Source of the DNA: Bacteroidales bacterium | Lineage (GTDB): Bacteria > Bacteroidota > Bacteroidia > Bacteroidales > F082 | Reading direction: 5' to 3' | DNA length: 64,000 bases | NCBI GenBank assembly: GCA_024709145.1 | Contig: JANJXG010000010.1 | Location: 116,993-180,992 of the forward strand | In this document: piece by piece, positions 24,869 through 33,167 of the stretch | Layout: the number at the start of each line of letters is the position of its first letter | Position numbering within the stretch: the stretch's first letter is position 1 | The notes under the pieces: model-generated | What the model was told of the DNA's origin: nothing | Databases searched by the model: none | The model's input: only the letters and a program-made list of their open reading frames with translations | Position numbers and translations under genes: made by a program

Positions 24869-26256
24869 GGCATTTCGGATTGTTTTGTTAATACTGCTTC
24901 AAGTTCTTCAATGCCTGAAGGTTTTGACAAGATGTTGTTTTGTGCATCGAGGACAAAGATTGTTGGTGTTCCATACACCATATATGATTCAACCACAGGG
25001 CTTTGCCAGCCCAATCCATCAGACAGGTGATGCCATTCAAGTTTTTCGGAAGCGATTATATCCCGGAGTTGCTTTTGATCCTGACTGATCACAAACGAAA
25101 TGACACGTACATCAGTGAATTTTGTAGTAAGATTTTTTATTTCAGGCAATATTTTGAGGCAATGGGGGCAATTTACTGACCAAAAGAGGAGAATTTTCAT
25201 CCTACCTTTAATTTCTTCGAGATTAAACGGATGGCCCTCAATGTCGTTCATTGCGATGTCAGGAGCTGCCGAGCCTGTTATAATGCGTCGATGCGGTCCG
25301 GCAACCCTTTCAATTTCAGTCAGTGTTTCGATGTCCATGCATTCCTGATTCAGGTGAGGCAGGTTGCTGAGGTAGTCGGTAATTCCTGCAAAACCCATTC
25401 GGGCGAATCCGTCGAGAAAATACTCCAAAGCAAAAAGGTATGTCTTTTTTTCAACAGAAGCATTGAGCATAACGACATCCAAAGCCCGCATAAACTGCAA
25501 TTGTAATTCTGGCATATCCATTCCAGGTCTCTGGTGGAGCGCCAGGAAATCGATCATTTTTGTCGTGAGTACATCCGAAAATAAGAGGATGGTGTCAGCG
25601 AAATCGGTGTCGTCAAAAAAATGTGTAATCAATTCCTGACGCTGTTGATCGAAGGGTAATTTTAGATCGATCACAGGCGGCACGTCAGCTCTGATGAGTC
25701 GTGCAGCCATCGTTTCGGGCCGGTGATTGTAAATTGAGTCGGCTTTGCGTTTCAATTTTAACTGAAGTTGGTTATAGGTATCTGCAGCACTTTTGTAAAA
25801 GGCTTCATCTGGCGGGTATTGCTGTAAGATAGGCTTGATCAGTTCCTGCCGTGCCCTGACATTATTTTTAAGAATGCTGTATTCGTACCAGAGTTTATTT
25901 TCATCAGAGCCAATAAATTGTACCATGGCATCCTGTTCGGCCTGATCGGAAATGAATTGAACATTTTGATTGTTGTAAATGATTTTGAACACATTACCAT
26001 CGTCCGTGCTGATAAGGTACATGGCAGGCAAATACCAGGTTTTGGCTTCAAGAGAAAAATGCCCGTTGTCGTCCGTACGCACCGAATCGATGGCCAACCG
26101 TGTATCACCCCGAAGCATTTCAAGGGTTATCATTCGCTGGTTATACATTTTGATGGTGCCGGAAATGCTGTGCTGAGCAAAGGCTTCGTTCAAAGTAAAG
26201 ATGCTGATAATAAATAGGAGTGCCCTCCAGTTCTTAAAAAACTTATATGTAGTCAT
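24865..26256 (-). CDS. TlpA-like thioredoxin-family protein
   Basis: A 463-residue exported protein with a signal peptide (LLFIISIFTLNEAFAQ), an N-terminal DUF4369-like beta domain (HSISGTIKMYNQRMITLEML), a helical middle part, and a C-terminal thioredoxin domain. The redox site is LLFWSVNCPHCLKILPE near residue 370 with CPHC and the cis-Pro in VYGTPTIFVLDA. Proteins of this plan act as periplasmic thiol-disulfide reductases in Bacteroidota. It is overlapped by the GH3 fusion gene, so the two are cotranscribed, perhaps as cell-envelope functions. A TATTTTTG promoter box lies upstream. Confidence 0.9.
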   Translation of the reverse strand: MTTYKFFKNWRALLFIISIFTLNEAFAQHSISGTIKMYNQRMITLEMLRGDTRLAIDSVRTDDNGHFSLEAKTWYLPAMYLISTDDGNVFKIIYNNQNVQFISDQAEQDAMVQFIGSDENKLWYEYSILKNNVRARQELIKPILQQYPPDEAFYKSAADTYNQLQLKLKRKADSIYNHRPETMAARLIRADVPPVIDLKLPFDQQRQELITHFFDDTDFADTILLFSDVLTTKMIDFLALHQRPGMDMPELQLQFMRALDVVMLNASVEKKTYLFALEYFLDGFARMGFAGITDYLSNLPHLNQECMDIETLTEIERVAGPHRRIITGSAAPDIAMNDIEGHPFNLEEIKGRMKILLFWSVNCPHCLKILPEIKNLTTKFTDVRVISFVISQDQKQLRDIIASEKLEWHHLSDGLGWQSPVVESYMVYGTPTIFVLDAQNNILSKPSGIEELEAVLTKQSEMP

Positions 26257-26293
26257 GTTGTCAGGTCTGGGATATTGACTTCGATCTTTCCTG

Positions 26294-26301
26294 CAAAAAT
26301 A
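26294..26301 (-). promoter_or_regulatory. -7 element of the TlpA-like/GH3 operon (TATTTTTG)
   Basis: On the minus strand TATTTTTG matches TAnnTTTG, 37 bases before the ATG. It probably drives the TlpA-like, GH3 fusion and possibly CDF genes. Confidence 0.5.
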
Positions 26302-26380
26302 ACGAAATCACTGAATGGTGAGGAGTGCGATGTTCAGCGGTTAACCAAAATACCTGAAGGTAGTGATGCGGGCCGACTGA

Positions 26381-26929
26381 TCACAGACGGTACCAATCGT
26401 TTTGAAACATATTCTCCCTTTTTTTGCATGCTTCATTCACAGCTTTGATGCTGAGGTCGTCGCCTGTAAGTTTGAAAGAATAACTTCCTTTCATTGTTTT
26501 GCACGCTTCGGTCTTAACCTCAATTACTATTTTATTATCCTGAATAAAAATGTTTCCATTGATTGGTTTTCCTGCTTCAACCGAAGGATAGTCGAGTGTA
26601 AAACTGCTTTGACGGATGCTGAGCATGGAGCCGTTTTCGCTGTTGACCCAGGTTCCTTCCAACACTGATTTTTTCTCTGCCACAACTGATGAGTTTTCAA
26701 TGGCCGGAGAACTATCTTCCTGAATTAAGGTATTTGCCTGTTCCTGAGGTGGGATTGAAGAGGTATTCCCGGTTTGTTTTACATAAACATAGCCGGCTGC
26801 AATGGCAATCAGCGCAAGGATTAAAAATACAACCAAAACTTTCAGGAAACCCTGCAATTTTCCCGCGCTTGTTTTTTTTGATTTACCTTTGGAACCGGTT
26901 TTGGCCGGTCGTCTTCTCTTAACAGGCAT
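26381..26929 (-). CDS. Single-pass membrane protein, function unknown
   Basis: A 182-residue protein with a very basic cytoplasmic N-terminus (KRRRPAKTGSKGKSKK), one membrane helix (about residues 28-50), a Ser/Glu-rich linker and a C-terminal domain of about 90 residues that starts with LEGTWVNSENGSMLSI and looks like a small beta-barrel of lipocalin-like pattern (GTWxxSE...). Two cysteines (EACKTMKGS and NEACKKREN) could pair. No named family is recognised. A TATATTTG -7 box at 26983-26990 supports a monocistronic unit. Confidence 0.7.
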   Translation of the reverse strand: MPVKRRRPAKTGSKGKSKKTSAGKLQGFLKVLVVFLILALIAIAAGYVYVKQTGNTSSIPPQEQANTLIQEDSSPAIENSSVVAEKKSVLEGTWVNSENGSMLSIRQSSFTLDYPSVEAGKPINGNIFIQDNKIVIEVKTEACKTMKGSYSFKLTGDDLSIKAVNEACKKRENMFQNDWYRL

Positions 26930-26982
26930 AAATTGCTGATATGTAATAAAATAATTCTATTATGATTGATCAAATTGCGTTG

Positions 26983-26990
26983 CAAATATA
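26983..26990 (-). promoter_or_regulatory. -7 element of the single-pass membrane protein gene (TATATTTG)
   Basis: TATATTTG on the minus strand, 53 bases before the ATG at 26929, in the divergent gap with the next plus-strand gene. Confidence 0.45.
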
Positions 26991-27017
26991 GATTGTTTCA
27001 CGAAAGAATATGTTTTG

Positions 27018-27593
27018 ATGGATCAACAAAATGAAGCAAGGCCGGTTGAAAAAGTCCTGAAATGGAGAAGTTTCTTCATTGCCTTCCTCTCTGTATTATG
27101 GTTGTTCTTTGCCTTGTATGTTTTCCCGTCTTTTAATTATCCTGATACCTTGGATGGGCTGAAGCTATTGGACCTGCGGTTTTTCTATACACCCGATGAT
27201 GTGGCGCTGCTCTTTGCACAACTCGGGGAGGAGGGACGACATACCTATTTCAAACAACTGTTAATCGCAGATATGTTTTATCCATTGATATACAGCATTT
27301 TGTTATATCAGATCCTGTTAATGTTGTTAACAGCTACAGCCCGCAGGAGGTTTTTTCTCAAGCTCTCAGTACTCCCGCTGCTGGCAGGGCTTGCTGATGT
27401 TTTGGAGAATCTTAATATCATTGGGATGCTGACTTCCAATCCGAAAATTACGACTGCCCAAACACTCGCAGGTTCGGCATTCGGCTCTGCCAAATGGTTG
27501 CTGGTGCTGAGTTCGCTGCTACTGATCCTTTTTTATTTATTGCCATTACTACATCTGCAAATCCTTAAGGTGAGAAAATCATCCAGACATTGA
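27018..27593 (+). CDS. Four-helix membrane protein, function unknown
   Basis: A 191-residue protein with hydrophobic segments near residues 17-37, 85-104, 112-130 and 158-178, and a loop with the sequence FFYTPDDVALLFAQLGEEGR. No known motif is recognised. The ATG at 27018 is used rather than the TTG one codon before. It is 41 bases upstream of the next gene and in the same direction as a TonB-receptor gene, so a common transport function is possible but unproven. Confidence 0.7.
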   Translation: MDQQNEARPVEKVLKWRSFFIAFLSVLWLFFALYVFPSFNYPDTLDGLKLLDLRFFYTPDDVALLFAQLGEEGRHTYFKQLLIADMFYPLIYSILLYQILLMLLTATARRRFFLKLSVLPLLAGLADVLENLNIIGMLTSNPKITTAQTLAGSAFGSAKWLLVLSSLLLILFYLLPLLHLQILKVRKSSRH

Positions 27594-27619
27594 ATTTCAG
27601 GAGAAGTGGACATTTTGAT

Positions 27620-27627
27620 TAGTTTTG
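27620..27627 (+). promoter_or_regulatory. -7 element (TAGTTTTG) just before the CNC-tailed protein
   Basis: TAGTTTTG matches TAnnTTTG and ends 7 bases before the TTG start of the next gene, so a transcript from here would be almost leaderless. Confidence 0.4.
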
Positions 27628-27634
27628 CACTGTT

Positions 27635-28177
27635 TTGAAACGAGTTTCTACAATCGGTTTTGCCTTTATGGCTTTGTTGTTTCTGATCCAGTCAGGGATA
27701 TCGGGTATGTATTTTGTACTCACCCTGCAACATCAGCAAGAAATACATCACAAATACTTTAACCGTTTTTTGGGTGATGACCTGATTTTATTGGAAATTC
27801 CGCTCACACTGGAGCAAAATCCCAACAGCCAGTTCAAACGAAAACATGCCAAAGAGTTTCAATACCTTGGGCAGATGTATGATATTGTGGAAGCTGAGGT
27901 TGCCGGGCAGTCAACCTGGTATCTTGTTTATCCTGACACAAAGGAAACAAAGCTCCGGATGAAAATGGCAAAACAACAGGAACAGGAACAAGGACGTAGT
28001 TCAGGTAAATCAGGAGAAACGACGGTTTATTCATCCTTACAGCTTTATTTTGAGGATATTATGATTTGCCAAACTGCAGCAGCTTCTTATCTGAATAAAC
28101 TTTTTTTAGATCATTACCATTTTAGTCTTCAGGAGTTTATGGCAACTCCACTCAGCCCGCCACCCTGCAATTGTTAA
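27635..28177 (+). CDS. Exported small protein with a cysteine-containing C-terminal tail, near a TonB receptor
   Basis: A 180-residue protein with an N-terminal hydrophobic signal (KRVSTIGFAFMALLFLIQSG) and a hydrophilic His/Gln-rich body (QHQQEIHHKYFNRF). The C-terminus ends PPPCNC. The frame opens with a TTG; the signal peptide's basic residues precede the first ATG (27668), so the TTG is favoured. The gene is 68 bases before a TonB-dependent receptor gene of the heme/transferrin-receptor type. Metal handling with the receptor is a reasonable guess, because His and terminal Cys residues are typical of that, but no homologue is recognised. Confidence 0.6.
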   Translation: MKRVSTIGFAFMALLFLIQSGISGMYFVLTLQHQQEIHHKYFNRFLGDDLILLEIPLTLEQNPNSQFKRKHAKEFQYLGQMYDIVEAEVAGQSTWYLVYPDTKETKLRMKMAKQQEQEQGRSSGKSGETTVYSSLQLYFEDIMICQTAAASYLNKLFLDHYHFSLQEFMATPLSPPPCNC

Positions 28178-28245
28178 TCCGGATGCCAATGACGGCGTCA
28201 ACAAATGGTTAATCAATTATCTTATCTTTCATTAAGTTTTCATGA

Positions 28246-30645
28246 ATGAAATATATCATTATATCTGCCATTATCTGTTTAATGGCTCACATAAGGCTTT
28301 CGGCACAAACAGTCAGTGTGATTGATGCCCTGACGCGTGAACCGCTGCCTTATGTAAACATTAGCTCAGGATCCAACAGTTTTATTACCAATGAGAAAGG
28401 TCAGGCTAGTGTGGATATGCTCAAGGGAGTGGACAGCATTTATTTTTCGATCCTGGGTTATGAGACCAAACTTCGCAGTTACCGGATGCTTCAGACAAAA
28501 AAGTTCATTGTTTTAATGCAGCCGGCTGATTTTAAGTTGGATGAAGTGGTGGTATCGGCCAATCGTTGGGCACAGTCGCGAAGCGAGATATCGCAAAGAG
28601 TGAGCGTGATACGACCAACAGAAATTGCCCTGCAAAACCCCCAAACATCTGCTGATTTGATCGGGCAGAGCGGGGAGGTTTTCATCCAGAAAAGCCAGCA
28701 GGGTGGGGGCAGCCCGATGATCAGAGGATTTTCCACCAACCGTTTGCTCATTGCTGTTGACGGTGTGCGAATGAATACTGCCATCTTTCGCGGAGGAAAC
28801 CTTCAAAACATCATTTCTGTTGACCCTTATACCGTGCAATCTGTCGAGGTTCTTTTCGGGCCGGGATCGGTAATGTATGGCAGCGATGCCATTGGTGGTG
28901 TTATGGCTTTCAGTACGCTGGGAGCAATGATGAGCGATCGTGGCACCACGGTTCATGGAAAAGTTTCATCACGCTTTTCATCGGCCAACAACGAAATGAG
29001 TACGCATCTTGATGTGGCGGTAGCCGGAAAGAAATGGGCCTCGGTTACCAGTTTCAGCTATAATCATTTTGGCGATCTGCGTATGGGGAAAAATGGTCCT
29101 GAAGAATACCTGAAACCGTATTATATTGTGCGTCAGGATAGTGTGGATCGTGTAGTGACAAATTCAGATCCTTTGGTGCAAAATCCTTCTGGATATAACC
29201 AACAAAACCTGATGCAAAAGTTTATTTTCCAACCGAATGATAACCTCAAGTTTGAGTATGGGTTATATTACTCAACTACAACAGATTATTCCAGATACGA
29301 CCGATTGCTTCGTCTCAAAAACGGAATTCCCCGAAGTGCTGAATGGTATTACGGCCCGCAGGATTGGACGATGCACAAACTTTCGGTCACGCATCAGCAA
29401 TCCGGACTTTTGTATGATCAAATGCAGTTGTCAGTTGCATTGCAGCAGTTTGCCGAGAGTCGCCACGATCGTGACCTGAACAAAAACATCCGCTATAACC
29501 GGATGGAAGAGGTGGCTGCCTATTCTATGAACCTCGACTTCAACAGGCAGTTGGGTTTAAGAGACAAACTATTGTACGGGCTTGAGCTGGTTCGCAACGA
29601 CATTCAATCAAGCGGGACGGACGAAAACATCAGAACCGGTGTTGTTGTTGCAGGCCCGGCACGCTACCCCGAATCGCTATGGTCGTCCTATGCGTTGTTT
29701 GGGGCTTATCAATATCATTTTGGAGCAAAAACTACTGCCCAGGCCGGCTTGCGCTACAATTACTATCAGCTGCAGGCAAGCTTCGATACCACTTTGTTTG
29801 CTCTTCCTTTCAAGGATGCAACAATGTCGCGCGGAGCACTGACAGGAAGCCTTGGCTTGACACACAAAGCAAGTGATTCTTTTGTTTTGATGGCCAATCT
29901 GGCAACAGGTTTCCGCTCGCCGAATGTGGACGATATGGGCAAAATTTTCGATTCACAGCCAGGTGCAGTGATGGTCCCGAATCCTGATCTGAAACCGGAA
30001 TATGCCTACAATGCCGAAGCAGGAATCAGCAAGGTATTTGCCAAATCTTTGAAAATTGACCTCACAGCATATTATACTATGCTCACCGATGCCCTCGTGA
30101 GACGTGAGTTTCAGCTCAATGGCTCGGATAGTGTCATGTACCAGGGTGAGATGAGCAGGGTGTTTGCTATTCAAAACGCTGCCTCAGCCAATGTTTATGG
30201 AGTGCAGGCTGCCGTTGAATTAAAGCTTCCGGCAGGCTTCAGTTTCTTCAGCAATCTCACCTGGCAAAAAGGCGAAGAGGAGCTCGATGATGGAACCACA
30301 AGCCCGCTACGCCATGCTGCGCCTTTATTCGGAATGGCACGCGTAAGATATGCCATGCCAAAAGTGATGCTGGAACTGAATACGCATTATTCTGCCAAGG
30401 TAAGCTATGATGAAATGCCGGAGGAAGAAAAGGGGAAAAGTTATATGTATGCCATTGATGGTGATGGAAATCCATTTTCGCCGGCATGGTTTACACTCAA
30501 CTTTAAAACACTGGTGAAGGTGAACGACAATTTTACGGTGAGTGGCGGAGTTGAGAACCTTTTCGATAAGCGATACAGGCCGTATTCTTCAGGTCTTGTT
30601 GCTCCCGGACGAAACCTCTTGTTTTCGTTGCAGTATAGTTTTTAA
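28246..30645 (+). CDS. TonB-dependent receptor (heme/hemoglobin-receptor-like)
   Basis: A 799-residue outer-membrane protein with a signal peptide, an N-terminal CarboxypepD-reg-like domain (VIDALTREPLPYVNIS), the plug (LDEVVVSANRW, SPMIRGFSTNRLLIAVDG, SVEVLFGPGSVMYGSDAIGG) and a 22-strand barrel ending in a final Phe (LLFSLQYSF). The plug block SPMIRGFSTNRLLIAVDGVR is close to receptors annotated as hemoglobin/transferrin/lactoferrin type. It would import a ligand with energy from TonB. Substrate is uncertain: metal-chelate or heme. A terminator follows at 30720-30747. Confidence 0.9.
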   Translation: MKYIIISAIICLMAHIRLSAQTVSVIDALTREPLPYVNISSGSNSFITNEKGQASVDMLKGVDSIYFSILGYETKLRSYRMLQTKKFIVLMQPADFKLDEVVVSANRWAQSRSEISQRVSVIRPTEIALQNPQTSADLIGQSGEVFIQKSQQGGGSPMIRGFSTNRLLIAVDGVRMNTAIFRGGNLQNIISVDPYTVQSVEVLFGPGSVMYGSDAIGGVMAFSTLGAMMSDRGTTVHGKVSSRFSSANNEMSTHLDVAVAGKKWASVTSFSYNHFGDLRMGKNGPEEYLKPYYIVRQDSVDRVVTNSDPLVQNPSGYNQQNLMQKFIFQPNDNLKFEYGLYYSTTTDYSRYDRLLRLKNGIPRSAEWYYGPQDWTMHKLSVTHQQSGLLYDQMQLSVALQQFAESRHDRDLNKNIRYNRMEEVAAYSMNLDFNRQLGLRDKLLYGLELVRNDIQSSGTDENIRTGVVVAGPARYPESLWSSYALFGAYQYHFGAKTTAQAGLRYNYYQLQASFDTTLFALPFKDATMSRGALTGSLGLTHKASDSFVLMANLATGFRSPNVDDMGKIFDSQPGAVMVPNPDLKPEYAYNAEAGISKVFAKSLKIDLTAYYTMLTDALVRREFQLNGSDSVMYQGEMSRVFAIQNAASANVYGVQAAVELKLPAGFSFFSNLTWQKGEEELDDGTTSPLRHAAPLFGMARVRYAMPKVMLELNTHYSAKVSYDEMPEEEKGKSYMYAIDGDGNPFSPAWFTLNFKTLVKVNDNFTVSGGVENLFDKRYRPYSSGLVAPGRNLLFSLQYSF

Positions 30646-30719
30646 ATTAATGCAAGTATGTAAGGATTTTGCAAACAGCTACCCTGGATTGTATCGGAAG
30701 CCCTTTGAATTTTATATTC

Positions 30720-30747
30720 AAAAAAGCCCTGTTTACGGGGCTTTTTT
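30720..30747. terminator. Terminator after the TonB receptor gene
   Basis: AAAAAAGCCC (30720-30729) pairs with GGGCTTTTTT (30738-30747) around an 8-base loop, with a T run at the 3-prime side. Confidence 0.85.
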
Positions 30748-30775
30748 GATTAATTTTACAACAAATTTCGTAAAT

Positions 30776-31618
30776 ATGAAAAAGCTTTTTTTAGCAGCTG
30801 CGTTGCTCGTTGGTACGGTGCTTTCGGCGCACATAGAGCCACCAAAAACCCTGAAAGAAAAGAAAGAACGTGAAGCAGGCTTTGCAAAAAAAGCTGCTGC
30901 CGGCATGAAATCAACTTTGATCAGTGAGCGGTCTGTCGATGCAAAGTTTCTGCCTGTGGTGCAATACTTTTATGATATATCAGGGCGCGACAGCCTCATG
31001 TTACTGTACGACAAAGAGGGTCGTCTGGAAGCTATTGTGGTGCAGGTTTATGACCAGTTTGGAAATCTGGTGCTCGATGCGGACCGCTCCCCCGAAGGAC
31101 TGCTCAAAGAGATGAATGTGCTTGAATATGATGAGGATGGACTCATTTGGAAGATCGTAAGTTATGACAGCGCCTGGCAGATCAGTGGCAGGCTGTCGTA
31201 TGAGCTGATGCCCGAAACAGCTGAAATATTTGTAACCAAAACCGGTAAAGACAATAAGCCTGAATACTCGATTTCATACCATTATGCTGATAGTCCTGAT
31301 TTTGGTAATTGCATCGAAATCATTCAGAACGATGCTGAGGGTGCACTCAAACTTCGTGTTGAGAACGAATATGGAGCTGATGGACGCCGAACAAAAAAAC
31401 ACATTTACGGTGCAGATGATTCGCTCAGCTATAGTTTTGCTTACACATACAATTCTGCAGGTGATTTTCTCCAAATTAAACAAACAGATGCTGACGGACA
31501 GCTGATGCGCACCGATACCTATACCTACGATGATAAAGGTTTTGTGAGTGCATTTAAGGCGGTAAAAGCCGATGGTAAAGTGATAGCTGACAGGCTGTAT
31601 CAAAACATTTTTAATTAG
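30776..31618 (+). CDS. Exported protein with YD/RHS-like beta repeats, function unknown
   Basis: A 280-residue protein with a signal peptide (MKKLFLAAALLVGTVLSA). The ATG at 30776 is chosen since the longer frame runs through the upstream terminator. The mature part contains repeated YD-like units: YDKEGRLEAIVVQVYDQFGN, YTYNSAGDFLQIKQTDADGQ and YTYDDKGFVSAFKAV. These match RHS-type beta-strand repeats, but the protein is too short to be a full RHS toxin. It could be a surface or periplasmic scaffold. It stands alone between two terminators. Confidence 0.75.
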   Translation: MKKLFLAAALLVGTVLSAHIEPPKTLKEKKEREAGFAKKAAAGMKSTLISERSVDAKFLPVVQYFYDISGRDSLMLLYDKEGRLEAIVVQVYDQFGNLVLDADRSPEGLLKEMNVLEYDEDGLIWKIVSYDSAWQISGRLSYELMPETAEIFVTKTGKDNKPEYSISYHYADSPDFGNCIEIIQNDAEGALKLRVENEYGADGRRTKKHIYGADDSLSYSFAYTYNSAGDFLQIKQTDADGQLMRTDTYTYDDKGFVSAFKAVKADGKVIADRLYQNIFN

Positions 31619-31702
31619 ACCGGATAACATTTTCGGCAATTTTTTACCACGGCCTGAACCATTTCTCAATAAACATGTTTACCTTATAAATGAATTACAC
31701 TT

Positions 31703-32200
31703 ATGGCAAAAATTACATTAAAAGGAAATCCAATTGAGACAGTTGGAAACCTTCCGGCAGGAGATCACTTTGCTCCTGATTTCAAATTAGTTAAAAGCGA
31801 CCTTGGCGTACTCACATTGGGCGATCTGAAAGGAAAAAAAGTTGTGCTTAACATTTTTCCCAGCCTCGACACAGATGTATGTGCCACCTCGGTGAGAAAG
31901 TTCAATGCCGAAGCTTCAAAGCTCGATAACACTGTTGTTGTGTGTGTGTCGAAGGACCTTCCTTTTGCCCACAAGCGGTTTTGTTCAACCGAAGGTTTGG
32001 ACAATGTGCTAACCGCCAGCGATTTTCGTGATGGAAATTTTGGTGAATCCTATGGTGTAACCATTACGACCGGTCCGCTCGCCGGATTGCATTCCAGAGC
32101 CGTTGTAGTTTTAGACGAGAGTGGTGTGGTCAGGTATACTGAGCAGGTACCGGAGATTGTCCAGGAGCCGGATTATAAATCAGCCCTTGCAGCACTCTAA
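31703..32200 (+). CDS. tpx: Thiol peroxidase (Tpx-type peroxiredoxin)
   Basis: A 165-residue atypical 2-Cys peroxiredoxin that reduces hydroperoxides with thioredoxin. The peroxidatic Cys is in [16 protein letters not shown] (Cys59), and the resolving Cys is in [13 protein letters not shown] (Cys93). The strand [10 protein letters not shown] and the conserved Thr four before Cys59 are present. Length is normal for Tpx. It is monocistronic and ends in a terminator shared with miaA. Confidence 0.96.
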   Translation: MAKITLKGNPIETVGNLPAGDHFAPDFKLVKSDLGVLTLGDLKGKKVVLNIFPSLDTDVCATSVRKFNAEASKLDNTVVVCVSKDLPFAHKRFCSTEGLDNVLTASDFRDGNFGESYGVTITTGPLAGLHSRAVVVLDESGVVRYTEQVPEIVQEPDYKSALAAL

Positions 32201-32223
32201 AGATGTAAGAAAGCGTGAAAAAG

Positions 32224-32247
32224 AAGCCGGTTATCCGGCTTTTTTTA
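32224..32247. terminator. Terminator after tpx, at the 3-prime end of miaA
   Basis: AAGCCGG (32224-32230), TTAT loop, CCGGCTT (32235-32241), followed by a T run. It overlaps the last codon of miaA on the other strand and is suited to the converging tpx transcript. Confidence 0.85.
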
Positions 32248-33156
32248 TTCAGTTTTTTGTGCAGCGAATTCAATGATTGAATCGGTATCCCGGGGATGAA
32301 ACCACCGGTAGTCCTGATTCTTTCTGAACCAGGTCATTTGTCGTTTGGCATACTGCCGGGTGCTGACTTTGATTTTTTCAACTGCTTCTTCCAGGCTGTA
32401 AAGGCCGTTCAAATAACCAAAAAGTTCTTTGTAACCAACAGTTTGAAGTGCATTTAACTGCTGATAGGGTAGGAGGTTCTGCACCTCATCCAGCAATCCG
32501 TCTGTCATCATTTGCTCAGTGCGTGCATTGATGCGACCGATAAGTTCGCCTCTTGGGCGTTCGAGCCCAAGATAAACAGGTGTAAAAAATCGTTGAGGCC
32601 GGTTGTTTATCCGAAAGGATGAAAAAGTATTACCGGTTTGAAAAAAAACTTCCAAAGCACGTTGCAACCGCCTTGGATTTAATTGATCAACTGTTTTAAA
32701 GTATTCAGGATCAATTTTTTGAATAAGATTTTGCAAACCTTCAAGACCTTCTTCGGTGTAAATAGTGTGAACCTGTCGACGTACATGCTGATCAATTTCA
32801 GGCATTTTATCTATTCCATTGCACACAGCATCAATGTATAAACCTGAACCACCGGTAAGGATTACCGTTTTCTTTTTCTGGAAGAGATTGGCTAACAATG
32901 GGATTGTATCCCGCTCGAAATCAGCAACATCATATTTCTGATGAATCGAAAGGTGGTGAATAAAATGATGTTTTGCCTGCTGAAGTTCGTTAAAGGAAGG
33001 TGCTGCCGTCCCGATTTTTAACTCCCTGTAAAATTGCCTGCTGTCTGCTGAAATAATTTCCGTATTGAAATGTTTGGCCAAAAGAATGGCAGTGGTTGTT
33101 TTACCCACAGCTGTAGGGCCGGCTAAAACGATGAGAAAATTTTTCTGAGTCTGCAT
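32245..33156 (-). CDS. miaA: tRNA dimethylallyltransferase
   Basis: A 303-residue enzyme that prenylates A37 of tRNAs reading UNN codons. P-loop LAGPTAVGKTT is near residues 11-21, then SADSRQFYRELKIGTAAPS, and later GGSGLYIDAV and DQLNPRRLQRALEV are the family signatures. The ring of motifs is complete. It overlaps no gene and follows the CCA-adding enzyme gene by 11 bases in the same direction, so both tRNA-maturation enzymes are probably cotranscribed. Confidence 0.95.
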   Translation of the reverse strand: MQTQKNFLIVLAGPTAVGKTTTAILLAKHFNTEIISADSRQFYRELKIGTAAPSFNELQQAKHHFIHHLSIHQKYDVADFERDTIPLLANLFQKKKTVILTGGSGLYIDAVCNGIDKMPEIDQHVRRQVHTIYTEEGLEGLQNLIQKIDPEYFKTVDQLNPRRLQRALEVFFQTGNTFSSFRINNRPQRFFTPVYLGLERPRGELIGRINARTEQMMTDGLLDEVQNLLPYQQLNALQTVGYKELFGYLNGLYSLEEAVEKIKVSTRQYAKRQMTWFRKNQDYRWFHPRDTDSIIEFAAQKTE

Positions 33157-33167
33157 CGCCGGTGAAT

